This document shows positions 37,524 to 46,367 of a DNA stretch of 64,000 nt, piece after piece (the stretch's first letter is position 1; the number at the start of each line of letters is the position of its first letter). The stretch comes from Planctomycetaceae bacterium (lineage in GTDB: Bacteria; Planctomycetota; Planctomycetia; Planctomycetales; Planctomycetaceae). The stretch lies in the NCBI GenBank assembly GCA_029243145.1, contig JAQWSQ010000004.1, forward strand, positions 29,464 through 93,463, given 5' to 3'. The notes below the pieces were generated by a model, which did not search any database, was not told where the DNA came from, and saw only the letters and a list, made by a program, of their open reading frames with translations. The translations under genes and the position numbers were made by a program.

Positions 37524-38108
37524 TTATTCAGAGGCAGGTCCGGCACACCGGATCAGATGATCGTGGTCCACATAAACCACTTCTTGACGTTGATCGGTAT
37601 GAGAGAATGGAACTGGCCAATCCGAACGTTTGGTTTCATCATAGTAAACCGTACATTTGTAGTGACATTTGTGGAGACGAGCCGGTCCAACCATTGGATA
37701 GAATCGGCAGTCTTCCAGTTTGTCGACAATCGGTTCGACAACGATACGAACATTGTTTCGTGAGGTTTCAGCGATGAAGGGAATTCCGCCTGTGACATTG
37801 TCTGGCAGAGCTCGCATCACTTCATCGTCTGAAGGTGGATCGATACAGAACAAAGGAGCGTGTTCTCCTTCGACGGGATCGAGCACTGGCACGCGGCCAT
37901 AACGTTCTTCTTCGTGGTAGCCATCTTCAATTTTCTGGCTCCAATACGCGGGAATCGGGATTAAGGGGGCAGTGCCCCAGAATGACATGCCTTGCCACAT
38001 CACTTCGACAAAGCCGAGTGACACTTGGCAACCGCTGCTGCTAACGGTGACCAGGCATAAGCCTGTCAACATGAGAAAGCGTTTGAGTCTGCTTTTGTGA
38101 TTGAACAT
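37524..38108 (-). CDS. Lipoprotein of unknown function
   Basis: I start at the ATG at 38108, preceded by CGGAGG seven bases upstream; the longer frame to 38267 has no such site. The 194-residue product begins with a basic N-terminus and a hydrophobic stretch ending in the lipobox SSSGC (Cys about 28), so it is a lipid-anchored envelope protein. The mature part has four further cysteines in pairs (FCID, DCRFYP, HKCHYKC), which could form disulfides or bind metal. It has no domain I recognise. A clean terminator follows it. Confidence 0.82.
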   Translation of the reverse strand: MFNHKSRLKRFLMLTGLCLVTVSSSGCQVSLGFVEVMWQGMSFWGTAPLIPIPAYWSQKIEDGYHEEERYGRVPVLDPVEGEHAPLFCIDPPSDDEVMRALPDNVTGGIPFIAETSRNNVRIVVEPIVDKLEDCRFYPMVGPARLHKCHYKCTVYYDETKRSDWPVPFSHTDQRQEVVYVDHDHLIRCAGPASE

Positions 38109-38365
38109 CAATGTCCTCCGGTGACTGTGACGGGCCTCAATGCCCGGTTCTGTATCATTTGCTCGTTCTGCTGAACTCGATCGAAGCTCGTCCGTAAGGT
38201 GTTCCTTACGGGGCTGATTCGAAGTCCGCGGTCGGAATATGACCGTGGTATCTTCTATATCGATCATTCCGCCGTCGTACTTGTGAGGTTTTTCCGGTTT
38301 TAAGGATTTTTCCGGCAGAATTCTCAGAGATACTGCGGTTTTCGTTGAAGGAAACCTACAGATAC

Positions 38366-38400
38366 AAAAAAACGCCCCTCGGCATTTACCGAGGAGCGTT
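38366..38400 (-). terminator. Rho-independent terminator for the BON-domain gene
   Basis: A near-perfect 12-bp stem (AACGC-C-CCTCGG with its complement, 38371-38400) with a six-base loop is followed on the minus strand by a run of T. The BON gene stop is 28 bases upstream. Confidence 0.9.
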
Positions 38401-38428
38401 GAAAGCTCTCATCTTGTCTCAGAACTGA

Positions 38429-39508
38429 TTACCAGTTCTTGGGAGACATAAACCACCACCATTTGTCGGTCTTGGCATCAAAGTCGAGTGCCCAAGAGCC
38501 ATCTTTCCATTCCAGAGTCGATTTTCTCCAACCCAGGGGAACCTGAGGATAAGGATAGAAAGGACCGATGTAAGGGAATGCCGAGGCACCGTATTGCTTC
38601 GGATAACTCACGGCAGCGGAGTTTGGATATGCTCCGTAGGTCGGGTATGAGTGTGGTGGCAAATTCGGTGAGTTATGCACCGTGTGTGATGCCATTGCTC
38701 CAGGTTGACCGTATCCCGCAGGCGGACCAGGTTGTCCGTATCCAGGAGGTGGACCAGGTTGTCCCTGATATCCAGCCGGGATGTACGATGACTGTTGAGG
38801 AGCCATTTGCGGTCCTCTCTGTGGTCCCATTTGCGGTGCGGCAGCCATTTGTGGTGCAGCCGGGAGTCGCAACTGGTTAGAAACCAGTTTCACACCGGAA
38901 ACACTCGATGCGGCTTGTTCTGCCATCAATCGTTGTTGAGGATTCGCAACGGCTCCAGAGAGAGTTGCGGTTCCATCCTGGTAGCTGATCTGAATGTCGT
39001 AGCCATTCAAGCCAGCCGTTCCCAAAGCTCCTGCAATGTTCTCAGCAACTGCCTGATTTGAGTTTGCTGGAGTGGCAGCAGTTGGTGCCGGTGTTTCCGC
39101 ACCGACTTGCCGGATTGGTGAAAAATTCGGTTGAGCCGGTCCATCGAAGAACGTGGCTTGTTGAATTCCACCCGAATTTGGGGTTCGTTCAGATTGAACC
39201 TGCAGACGGTTATCAACGGTCTTCACACCGGCGACCTGCGAGACAACTTGCGTTGCTTTGGCCTTCTGACCAGCATCCGTCACTTTACCTGCCAGTGTTG
39301 CTACTCCGCCTTTGAACTCGATTTGAATATCGGTTCCTTGCAGACGAGCTTGTTGCAGAGAAGACGCGATGCCTTCTGCAACTTCCTGGTTACTCACTTT
39401 CTCTTGTGTGAAAGGGAGTGAAGGAAGTGAAAAGGGACCAGCTAAGCCAACCGCAGGAGCAGCCGCCATGACCCCCAACGTCAATACCCATTCTCGTAAC
39501 TTTCGCAT
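38429..39508 (-). CDS. Exported protein with two BON domains and Pro/Gly/Gln-rich region
   Basis: The 359-residue protein has AAGGAGAG before the ATG and a Sec signal (1-23, ending GLAG). Two BON domains lie at about 40-105 and 150-215, each with the IQIxxxxGxATLxGxV core. BON domains bind membranes or surfaces and occur in OsmY-like envelope proteins. Residues 216-270 are Pro/Gly/Gln-rich and include two 9-residue repeats (GQPGPPxGY). The C-terminal 50 residues are aromatic-rich (WRKSTLEWKDGSWALDF and WWWF). It is probably a periplasmic envelope-maintenance protein. Confidence 0.88.
   Translation of the reverse strand: MRKLREWVLTLGVMAAAPAVGLAGPFSLPSLPFTQEKVSNQEVAEGIASSLQQARLQGTDIQIEFKGGVATLAGKVTDAGQKAKATQVVSQVAGVKTVDNRLQVQSERTPNSGGIQQATFFDGPAQPNFSPIRQVGAETPAPTAATPANSNQAVAENIAGALGTAGLNGYDIQISYQDGTATLSGAVANPQQRLMAEQAASSVSGVKLVSNQLRLPAAPQMAAAPQMGPQRGPQMAPQQSSYIPAGYQGQPGPPPGYGQPGPPAGYGQPGAMASHTVHNSPNLPPHSYPTYGAYPNSAAVSYPKQYGASAFPYIGPFYPYPQVPLGWRKSTLEWKDGSWALDFDAKTDKWWWFMSPKNW
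38709..38762. repeat. Two tandem 27-bp repeats inside the BON-domain gene
   Basis: Units 38709-38735 and 38736-38762 differ at only a few bases and encode GQPGPPxGY. They could change copy number by slippage. Confidence 0.8.
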
Positions 39509-39987
39509 GAACAGCTCTCCTTATGAATCCGTTCGAAGGGAGCGGCGGACTCCCCGCAGAGTCGCCTGTGACATCCCTCAGAGATGTCTCAATCAGTAAT
39601 CGTTAGTCGTTGTTTTGCCCAAGAACTTCAACATGAGGTCGCTTGCGCATCGTGTCATCGTAAAAATAGGATGACTCCTTACTTTGATCGGCAGATTGGG
39701 TCCGGTTGCACAAACTATTCTGGTTATTTCGGAAAAAATGATTCGGAACAGTCTCTCAAAAATGGCCGTAAATCGATGTATCATGTTTCTAAGTAATGAC
39801 TTATGGTGTATTTGTTGTTTTTGGCAAGAATTTTTAGATGCCTTCAATCTTTATGGTTCGCCGTTCAAGCTGTGATAATGAGTGATTGTGAACGGCCCGA
39901 TCAGTAGAGAAACGACGACAAACTTGGTAATTTACCTCTTCTGAGGCTGAATTCGTTTCCCTTAAAACATCGTGAAAGCTGCCGCCA
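39509..39987. other. Divergent intergenic region, 479 bp
   Basis: It lies between the BON gene (minus) and the histone-like gene (plus). GACATC/GATGTC form a small hairpin at about 39569-39587 in the BON leader. An extended -10-like TGTGATAAT occurs at 39871-39879 about 110 bases before the histone-like start, without a good -35. Short frames here are not supported. Confidence 0.4.
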
Positions 39988-40326
39988 ATGGCCAAAAAAG
40001 CCACAAAAAAGACGACTACCAAGAAAAAAGCGACTGCCAAAAAGACGACTACGAAGAAAAAAGCGGCAAAACGTAAGTCACGAAGTAAGAAAGCAACCGC
40101 CGAAGCTCGGAAGCGTATGGTTTGGGGTGTCTTCAGCAGTAGCATGAAAGAAGAAGCCCGCTTCCCTTACGATCAGCGGAAAGAAGCCGAGAAAAAGCTG
40201 GAACAACTTTCTGCCAAGTCGAAAAAGCCTTTCTTCATTCAACCGATGAAGGAAGTCATTGACGCTCCCGTGGTCAAAAAGGCGCCAGCAGCCACAAAGA
40301 AGAAGGCAGCCGACGAAGAAGAGTAA
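39988..40326 (+). CDS. Lysine/alanine-rich histone H1-like protein
   Basis: The 112-residue protein has a strongly basic N-terminal third (residues 1-40) of Lys, Ala and Thr, including two 11-residue repeats (KKTTTKKKATA and KKTTTKKKAAK). This resembles the C-terminal tails of histone H1 and of bacterial H1-like proteins such as Hc1. A more ordered middle follows (MVWGVFSSSMKEEARFPYDQRKEAEKKL, about 43-70), then a Lys/Ala and acidic tail ending DEEE. It probably binds DNA without sequence specificity and helps condense the nucleoid; this is inferred from composition. It converges with a small lipoprotein gene 13 bases away. Confidence 0.8.
   Translation: MAKKATKKTTTKKKATAKKTTTKKKAAKRKSRSKKATAEARKRMVWGVFSSSMKEEARFPYDQRKEAEKKLEQLSAKSKKPFFIQPMKEVIDAPVVKKAPAATKKKAADEEE
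40009..40074. repeat. Imperfect 33-bp tandem repeat in the histone-like gene
   Basis: Two 33-base units encode KKTTTKKKATA and KKTTTKKKAAK, so the basic tail probably grew by internal duplication. Confidence 0.75.
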
Positions 40327-40339
40327 GCTTTGTGGGCCG

Positions 40340-40642
40340 TTATTCGTCAATCGTCTGACTGCACGAGTTGCAGCCAGGGCATTCTTCGCCACATGATTGG
40401 TCGCGACAATCGCTGCACCATTCGCGATTCATTTTGCAGGCTTTCCAATCAGAATGTCCAATGCGACTGAGATCCCAACACGGATTGTAATAACAGTCCA
40501 TGCAGAAGCCGTAATCGCTGATATCGTCGATCTTGTCGCTATACACCTCGGTGAGTGATGTGCATTGACAGCCACTCAACAGGCTGAGCATTGCGACTAT
40601 GGTGAACGATAGCAAAGTCGTTTTTAATGGTGACAATTGCAT
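40340..40642 (-). CDS. Small cysteine-rich lipoprotein
   Basis: This 100-residue protein has AGGA nine bases before the ATG. It has a signal peptide with lipobox LLSGC (Cys25), so it should be lipid-anchored. Twelve cysteines occur in total (25, 27, 47, 50, 55, 69, 76, 79, 84, 88, 91, 94), several as CXXC, in an otherwise polar chain of about 75 residues. Such density suggests disulfides or a bound metal. The family is unknown to me. The next minus-strand gene upstream is the rhodanese, 138 bases away. Confidence 0.75.
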   Translation of the reverse strand: MQLSPLKTTLLSFTIVAMLSLLSGCQCTSLTEVYSDKIDDISDYGFCMDCYYNPCWDLSRIGHSDWKACKMNREWCSDCRDQSCGEECPGCNSCSQTIDE

Positions 40643-40780
40643 GCGACGATCCTGCCGGGAGGTGAGGAGGTATGCAGAAAACCAACAATTGGGACGAGTC
40701 GGTGACTTACTTCACTCATCGGTTGTTACGTCGCTTCAGCTTCACTGGCGATGCGCCTCAATGACGGGGAACCTGGAAAT

Positions 40781-41155
40781 TCAGCTTTCGACCGGGAAGT
40801 CAGCTTCCTTCCATTCCCGAAAGCCCCCATCCATCGATATCACTCGTGTGTATCCCATCTTTCGCAAGTTATCGGCTGCCAACGCTGATCGATAACCGCC
40901 GCCACAATACAAAACCATTTCTGTGTCAGTGTCGGGGACTTCATTTTCGATGTCGCGCTCAATGATTCCCTTACCCAGATGTCTGGCTCCAGAGACATGC
41001 GCTTTGGCGAATTCGCTCTCCTCACGAACGTCGATCAGAAGAAGTTCTTCCCCTTGATCGAGTCGCGCTTTGACATCGGTGACCGTACACTCTTCGATGT
41101 TCTTGCGGGCTTCGTCAACGATTGCCAGAAAACGGTGTGCGTGATTCTTGGCCAT
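40781..41155 (-). CDS. Rhodanese-like domain protein
   Basis: I start at the ATG at 41155, which has AAGGA eight bases upstream; the longer in-frame ORF overlaps glpD and is unlikely. The 124-residue protein has the rhodanese landmarks LLLIDVREESEFAKAHVSGARHLGKG (from about residue 40, in two parts) and the active loop YCGGGYRSA, with the catalytic cysteine. The end VISMDGGFREWKEADFPVE is typical. Rhodaneses carry persulfide sulfur; here the acceptor is unknown. It is next to glpD on the same strand, 91 bases away. Confidence 0.9.
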   Translation of the reverse strand: MAKNHAHRFLAIVDEARKNIEECTVTDVKARLDQGEELLLIDVREESEFAKAHVSGARHLGKGIIERDIENEVPDTDTEMVLYCGGGYRSALAADNLRKMGYTRVISMDGGFREWKEADFPVES

Positions 41156-41246
41156 AATGATTTCCTTTTCACTCATAATCGTTTGGGATGACTGCTCTAT
41201 CATCTGCGTGTTTAACGGCAACGTCAATCGATTGGCCCCAGAAACT

Positions 41247-42833
41247 TTACCGAGAACAAATCGCCCGGTCAGCGAGTTCTTGAAGCTCGCCGATCTGGTT
41301 GAGTTTCCAATCTTCATCCCGACCAAGTTGTTCTGCAAGAATATTGGCCACTGGTTCTGCCAACAAATTGGCAACCTTTGCATTGAGCAACAATATTCGA
41401 TGCCTGCGTGACAGGACATCTTCAACGGTTCTCGCCATTTCTGATTTTGCAGACCAGATCACTTCGGCTTTCGTCAGTGAGCAACCTTTAACCATAGGTG
41501 TTCCCCATTCGGGGTTTGCTTCGATCAATTGCTCAATGTGGACTCGATCACTCCCCAACGTGTCCCATACCCCTTCAGAGTTATGATTGTTGGAGAGTTC
41601 AGCGCCACGAAGTTTCAAGTTGGCGGTCACACAGCTCAATTCCTGAAGTCCACAGGCGTCTGCGGCTCGATTAACGCAATCCTCGGCCATCTCACGATAA
41701 GTGGTCCACTTTCCACCGGCAATTGAGATTAACCCCGAATTGCTCACTTCAATAGTATGTTCGCGTGAGACTTTGGAAGAGTTGGCGATTCCCGAAGGGT
41801 TCACTAACGGTCGAATGCCGGCAAAGGTGCTGAGAATATCGTCTCGTGTTGGTGCTGGCGAAAAATAGTCGGCAGCCGTTTGTAACAAAAATTCAATCTC
41901 GTCCTCCGAGACCTCGGGTTCGAGTTTCGCAATATCGACGGGAGTGTCGGTCGTTCCCAACACACAATGACCGTGCCAAGGAATCGCAAACACAACTCGC
42001 CCATCGCGCGTCTTGGGAACGAGCAGGGCGGTATTTCCTCCCAGAATCTTTCCATCAAAGACCAAATGAACTCCGCGGCTGGGCATAATGAGTTTGGGAG
42101 CTGCCGGTTCATCGAGAGAGCGGATTCCATCGCTGAACGGACCAGTCGCATTGATCACACATTTTGCCTGAACCGTATTTCGTTGCCCGGTTTCGACATC
42201 CGTGAATTCCACGCCCCGAACGCGACCATCAGACGATTTGAGAAGTTGCTCCACTCGGCAGTAGTTGAGTGTCGTGGCTCCCTGTTCGGCAGCCGTCTGC
42301 ATCAGGTTGATCACCAGTCGCGCATCGTCGAACTGGCCATCATGATAGAGAACGCCGCCTCGTAGGGCATCCGGTTTTAATCCCGGTAGTCGTTTGCGAA
42401 CTTCTTCCCGAGAAACACCGTGAGATTTTCCAAACGACTGACGCCCGGCTAACCAGTCGTAAGCTTTCAGGCCGAGGGCGTAATAGGGTTTCTCCCACCA
42501 TTTGAATGCGGGAATCACGAATGAGAGGTCATGCACGAGGTGCGGTGCATTATGAAGTAATCGCTCTCGTTCGCGCAGAGCTTCGGTGACCAGCTTGAGA
42601 TTCCCCTGCTCCAGATAGCGGACACCACCATGAATCAATTTGGTTGAGTGGCTGGATGTCCCTTTCCCAAAATCAGATTGTTCTAGCAACAGTGTTCGGT
42701 ATCCACGCGATGCTGCATCAACGGCGATTCCCGCTCCCGTCGCTCCGCCTCCGATGATCAGAATATCCCAGAGTGGAGTTTCGGCAATTCGCGTTAAAAA
42801 ATGTTGGCGGTTGAATTCGGGAAAAGCGTTCAT
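41247..42833 (-). CDS. glpD: Aerobic glycerol-3-phosphate dehydrogenase
   Basis: The 528-residue protein has the FAD-binding IIGGGATGAGIAVDAASRG (about 27-45). The GlpD signature STKLIHGGVRYLEQ (about 65-80) and the late IRPLVNP and SIAGGKWTTYREMAED (about 360-375) follow, then a C-terminal helical domain. GlpD oxidises sn-glycerol 3-phosphate to dihydroxyacetone phosphate at the inner membrane and passes electrons to quinone. No glycerol kinase or uptake gene lies beside it. The start is the ATG at 42833; a TTG directly precedes it. Confidence 0.95.
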   Translation of the reverse strand: MNAFPEFNRQHFLTRIAETPLWDILIIGGGATGAGIAVDAASRGYRTLLLEQSDFGKGTSSHSTKLIHGGVRYLEQGNLKLVTEALRERERLLHNAPHLVHDLSFVIPAFKWWEKPYYALGLKAYDWLAGRQSFGKSHGVSREEVRKRLPGLKPDALRGGVLYHDGQFDDARLVINLMQTAAEQGATTLNYCRVEQLLKSSDGRVRGVEFTDVETGQRNTVQAKCVINATGPFSDGIRSLDEPAAPKLIMPSRGVHLVFDGKILGGNTALLVPKTRDGRVVFAIPWHGHCVLGTTDTPVDIAKLEPEVSEDEIEFLLQTAADYFSPAPTRDDILSTFAGIRPLVNPSGIANSSKVSREHTIEVSNSGLISIAGGKWTTYREMAEDCVNRAADACGLQELSCVTANLKLRGAELSNNHNSEGVWDTLGSDRVHIEQLIEANPEWGTPMVKGCSLTKAEVIWSAKSEMARTVEDVLSRRHRILLLNAKVANLLAEPVANILAEQLGRDEDWKLNQIGELQELADRAICSR

Positions 42834-43222
42834 CAATTCATAGTGTCGATTGGTAATTCTCTCCGCAACTGGAAATTCGCCAATTGATATATCTCGTCGT
42901 TTCTACGGCCAAAATGGGTTCTTTATCAGTGGGGTCCTGATTTTTCTCGATTCTCTTGTACACAGCATTCGATCCACCTGTTATGATCAGCAGACGTTGA
43001 TGTCAGAATTACGGTTTACCCCTCAAGTCACATTAAAGAGCCTGTTTACTTTTGTTCCCCCGCCTGCCACCTTCTGGCACTCGGACGAGAGAAACATGTT
43101 GGATAATTGACAAATCGTGGTGCTGTCATGAACACCGACCCACCTTGAGATACGAAATCGACCAATCCATTACGACCGGCACGTTCCGGACTACCTGCGT
43201 ATTGATCGAAGAGGCCCACCTC
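42834..43222. other. Divergent intergenic region, 389 bp
   Basis: It lies between glpD (minus) and the HlyD-like gene (plus). A TTGTAC...TATGAT pair near 42956-42987 is spaced too far for a good promoter. I see no other structure or gene. Confidence 0.35.
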
Positions 43223-45121
43223 ATGAACGACGTCCCTCGAAGCCCTCTTTCTCTTCTGAAGTCTCGCACCGGCTTGATTGCGCTGTGTGGTGTCTTCGCA
43301 GCCTCTTTGGTGATGACCTATCCATTGCTGAGTAATTCCGAGCAAAAAGTGGCAACCGATGAAGAGGGGAATACGCTCCAGACGGGTGTTGTGATTGAAT
43401 CTCCATTTCAACATACCATTTTGGCTCAAGGCGAAGTCGATAGCCGTCAGAAAGCGACTCTCATCAGTGAGGTTAATACCTCGACCCGAGTATTGTGGTT
43501 GGCGCCTGCAGGAGTCGACGTGGCGGCACCTTTGCGATCTCCCGTCGATGGCGTCGTGAAAACGGTCCGTCATCCTCATCGAAAACTTTCTGTCATTGTC
43601 ATCCAAAGTGTTGACGGTGAACGGCAGGAGTATGAATTCCACAAACAAAGTCGGTTCTCCGAGGTGGTGATCACACCGGGTGAATCTGTTCGCAAGAAAC
43701 AAATTCTTGCCGGGGATGTTGTATGCCGTCTCGATTCGTCCGATCTTGAAGAGTCGGAACAAAAGTATGAAATTCGTGTCAACGATTATCGCGCGCTTTA
43801 CGAAAAGGCCATCAAAGATGTCGAGATTCGTAAAGCCTTGAATGAGAGTAAAAACGCTCAGGCAGAATTGAATGCCGAGCTTGCGGAACTCGATTTCCAA
43901 AAGTATCTCAAGGGGACGTATCCTCAACAAATCGAAAAAATGGAAGGCGACCTGCAATCGTCACGCGAAGACTTAACTCGCGCTCAAGACGCTCTTGAGT
44001 TTGCAGAGCGGATGGCGTTCAAAGGATATAAAGCGGTTGACGAGGTCGAGAAAGCTCGGCTGAAAGTGATGAAGCTGGAATACGATGTCAAGAATCAGGA
44101 AAAGTCCCGTCAAGTTTTGCAAGATTACTTACACGGCCGCACATTGTTGCTACTGAGAGAAAATGCACTTCATCTGAAACGTCAAGCCAAGAGAGTCCAT
44201 CTTTCGGGAGAGGCGTCAATGGCTCAATATCGAGTCCTGAAGTCCTCGCGTGAAAGAGTCTACAACATCTATCAAAATCGCCTCGACTGGATCCGAGAGC
44301 AACTTGATGCTTGCACGTTGGTCGCCCCTCAAGCAGGCAAGGTCGTGATTGCCGCGGAAGGATCTTCTCGCAATCCCACGCTACTCGAAGAAGGTTCCAC
44401 GGTTCGAGAGCGGCAGAAAATTATTCATATTCCCAATCTCTCAGATATGAAAGTTCAAGCCCGTATTCACGAGTCGATGATTAGTCACGTGCAAGAAGGA
44501 TTGCGAGCAACCGCTTTGATCAGTTCTCTTCCGAACGAAGTCTTCGATTGTGGACTCACTTCGCTTTCGACTCTCCCCGTCCCCGGCAATTACCCCAACT
44601 ATGATCAGCGTGATTACATTGCCGAGTTTCGGATCGCAATACCCGCTCATCTGGCGGGAGAATTACGACCAGGGATGACGGCCGGCGTCGAAGTTGTTGC
44701 CAACAAAATTGATGAGCCTGTGATACAAGTTCCCATGAATGCCGTCTTTCAGGCAGGGCCGAAACATTTCGTCTGGGTTCCATTTGGAGAAACCGTACTG
44801 CGACGCGAAATTACGGTGGGTCAGTCAGATGATGAATACTTTGTCGTTCGCGACGGGCTGCTCAAAGGCGAACAAGTTGTCATTAAGCCTTATACTCACT
44901 TCGCACAAGAAGTCGCCGCGCTACGGCTCCAATATCCTGAACCGATGCAAGCGGATCCGAATTGGCAGGCGCAGGAACTGATCGAAGAAGAACCTCTACC
45001 GCAGTCTGAAGAAGAGTTTTTGGAAATGATCGGCTATCTTGAAGAAGAAGAGTCGACGGTACCCGCCTTATATCTTTCGATTCGCAAATCGGGCGATTCG
45101 ACTGCTTCAATTGGTGACTGA
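43223..45121 (+). CDS. HlyD-family membrane fusion protein
   Basis: I place the start at 43223 after GAGG, giving 632 residues; the frame opens earlier at 43052 but without signal or membrane features. One transmembrane helix (about 18-38) is followed by a biotinyl-lipoyl-like region, APAGVDVAAPLRSPVDGVVK (about 95-115). A long helical hairpin (about 180-360) has heptads, and a second lipoyl half, CTLVAPQAGKVVIAAEGS (about 363-380), follows. Beta-barrel sequences such as VQVPMNAVF come later. This is the layout of periplasmic adaptor subunits of secretion or efflux systems. No ABC transporter or outer-membrane factor gene lies adjacent, so the partner is elsewhere. Confidence 0.85.
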   Translation: MNDVPRSPLSLLKSRTGLIALCGVFAASLVMTYPLLSNSEQKVATDEEGNTLQTGVVIESPFQHTILAQGEVDSRQKATLISEVNTSTRVLWLAPAGVDVAAPLRSPVDGVVKTVRHPHRKLSVIVIQSVDGERQEYEFHKQSRFSEVVITPGESVRKKQILAGDVVCRLDSSDLEESEQKYEIRVNDYRALYEKAIKDVEIRKALNESKNAQAELNAELAELDFQKYLKGTYPQQIEKMEGDLQSSREDLTRAQDALEFAERMAFKGYKAVDEVEKARLKVMKLEYDVKNQEKSRQVLQDYLHGRTLLLLRENALHLKRQAKRVHLSGEASMAQYRVLKSSRERVYNIYQNRLDWIREQLDACTLVAPQAGKVVIAAEGSSRNPTLLEEGSTVRERQKIIHIPNLSDMKVQARIHESMISHVQEGLRATALISSLPNEVFDCGLTSLSTLPVPGNYPNYDQRDYIAEFRIAIPAHLAGELRPGMTAGVEVVANKIDEPVIQVPMNAVFQAGPKHFVWVPFGETVLRREITVGQSDDEYFVVRDGLLKGEQVVIKPYTHFAQEVAALRLQYPEPMQADPNWQAQELIEEEPLPQSEEEFLEMIGYLEEEESTVPALYLSIRKSGDSTASIGD

Positions 45122-45240
45122 TTCACAGTCACACGCCGTCTGAGACTGGCCTTTTCTGCTGGCAGGCCGTAGCCTAAGAGAATCCGTCGGAGTTACTTCC
45201 TTGTCGGGTTTAATCTCACCAGAAAAGGAGTCTCTACGTG

Positions 45241-46110
45241 ATGTCTGCGCAGATCATTGATGGAAAAGCAATCGCCCAGAAAGTCCGTTCGGGTCTGGGA
45301 GAAGAAGTCGCTTCGTTTCAGGCGAAAACCGGTATCCAACCGCATTTGGCGGCTGTTCTGATTGGGGAAGACCCCGCGTCAGCCGTTTACGTTCGTAGCA
45401 AACAACGCGCCTGTGAACAAACGGGAATCGGCAGCACTCTGCATCAACTTCCTACAGAGACCACGCAACAAGAACTACTCGATCTCGTCCAGCAACTCAA
45501 CAACGATCCCGTCATTCACGGCATTTTAGTGCAGTTGCCGCTCCCCGATCATATTGACGAACTTGCCATTCTCGATGCTGTGACGCCGCTCAAAGATGTC
45601 GATGCTTTTCATCCCGAAAATGTCGGCCTCATCGTCCAGGGACGGCCTCGATTTCTCCCCTGTACTCCTCATGGCGTGCAACAGATGCTCATTGAATCCG
45701 GGACCGAAGTGGCCGGGAAACACGCCGTGGTTTTGGGACGCAGCGAAATTGTTGGTAAACCGATGGCGTTGCTCCTCATGCAAAAAGGGGAAGCCGCCAA
45801 TGCGACAGTGACAATCTGTCATTCACGGACACAAAACCTTGCCGAGATCACCCGCTCCGCAGACATCTTAATTGCCGCGATTGGAAAACCAGAATTCGTG
45901 ACGGCCGATATGGTTAAGCCGGGAGCATCTGTGATTGATGTCGGCACGAATCGAACAGCAGAGAAGAAGCTTGTGGGCGACGTGGCATTCGACGAAGTGA
46001 AAGAAGTCGCCGGTGCGATCAGCCCAGTCCCCGGCGGCGTGGGACCAATGACGATCACCATGCTACTGAAGAATACGTTGATGGCTGCGAGAATCGCCGC
46101 GGGACAGTGA
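45241..46110 (+). CDS. folD: Methylenetetrahydrofolate dehydrogenase/cyclohydrolase
   Basis: The 289-residue protein is a complete FolD: AVLIGEDPASAVYVRSKQRAC (about 38-58) with the catalytic Lys, GILVQLPLPDHI (about 98-109), and PCTPHGVQQML. The dinucleotide-binding AVVLGRSEIVGKPMALLLM (about 162-180) and the C-terminal SPVPGGVGPMTITMLLKNT follow. It interconverts 5,10-methylene- and 10-formyl-tetrahydrofolate with NADP in the cytoplasm. AGGAG precedes both a GTG (45238) and the ATG (45241); I use the ATG. Confidence 0.97.
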   Translation: MSAQIIDGKAIAQKVRSGLGEEVASFQAKTGIQPHLAAVLIGEDPASAVYVRSKQRACEQTGIGSTLHQLPTETTQQELLDLVQQLNNDPVIHGILVQLPLPDHIDELAILDAVTPLKDVDAFHPENVGLIVQGRPRFLPCTPHGVQQMLIESGTEVAGKHAVVLGRSEIVGKPMALLLMQKGEAANATVTICHSRTQNLAEITRSADILIAAIGKPEFVTADMVKPGASVIDVGTNRTAEKKLVGDVAFDEVKEVAGAISPVPGGVGPMTITMLLKNTLMAARIAAGQ

Positions 46111-46143
46111 GTTTGCGGTTTCGTCGCTATTTAAATCCGAACA

Positions 46144-46367
46144 TCAAAGAAGTCTGTTGAACTCATCGACTGTCAGTCCAGCTTGTCGAATAATGGCTCG
46201 CAAGGTTCCCTTGGCAATTTCTTTATGATCGGGCACCGTGAGACGGCGATGAGGGGAGTCTTGCTGTCGCAAAATATGTGACTACCTCGCTGGCGATCCA
46301 TGACGTATCCAAGATTGCTCAAAGCCTTAACGACATCACGCCCGGAAATGATCGGTAGCGGATTCAA
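46144..46367 (-). pseudogene. hicA: hicA toxin gene with a frameshift
   Basis: The frame starts at a TTG (46367) overlapping the hicB stop in a TTGA junction, and reads NPLPIISGRDVVKALSNLGY and the HicA RQRGSHI core. It then shifts at an AT-rich run near 46274-46278. In the original frame it ends as a nonsense tail at 46173. In the next frame the true HicA end continues: LRQQDSPHRRLTVPDHKEIA, then GTLRAIIRQAGLTVDEF, to a stop at 46144. One lost A (ATATTTTG in place of ATAATTTTG) explains it. Intact HicA is an mRNA-cleaving toxin with a small double-stranded RNA-binding-type fold. A sequencing error is the alternative. Confidence 0.85.

Noticed and set aside
38109..38267. 53-residue N-terminal extension of the lipoprotein
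   Set aside because: It would bury the lipobox; CGGAGG precedes the ATG at 38108.
39584..39796. A 70-codon plus-strand frame containing CASCH, a c-haem-type motif
   Set aside because: It lies in the divergent gap, has no ribosome site or signal peptide, and its composition is random. The motif is likely chance.
41156..41425. N-terminal extension of the rhodanese frame
   Set aside because: It overlaps glpD and reads as noise; AAGGA sits before the ATG at 41155.
45122..45240. Possible terminator with a GGCCT/AGGCC pair after the HlyD-like gene
   Set aside because: The stem is only five bases with an 11-base loop and no T-tract.
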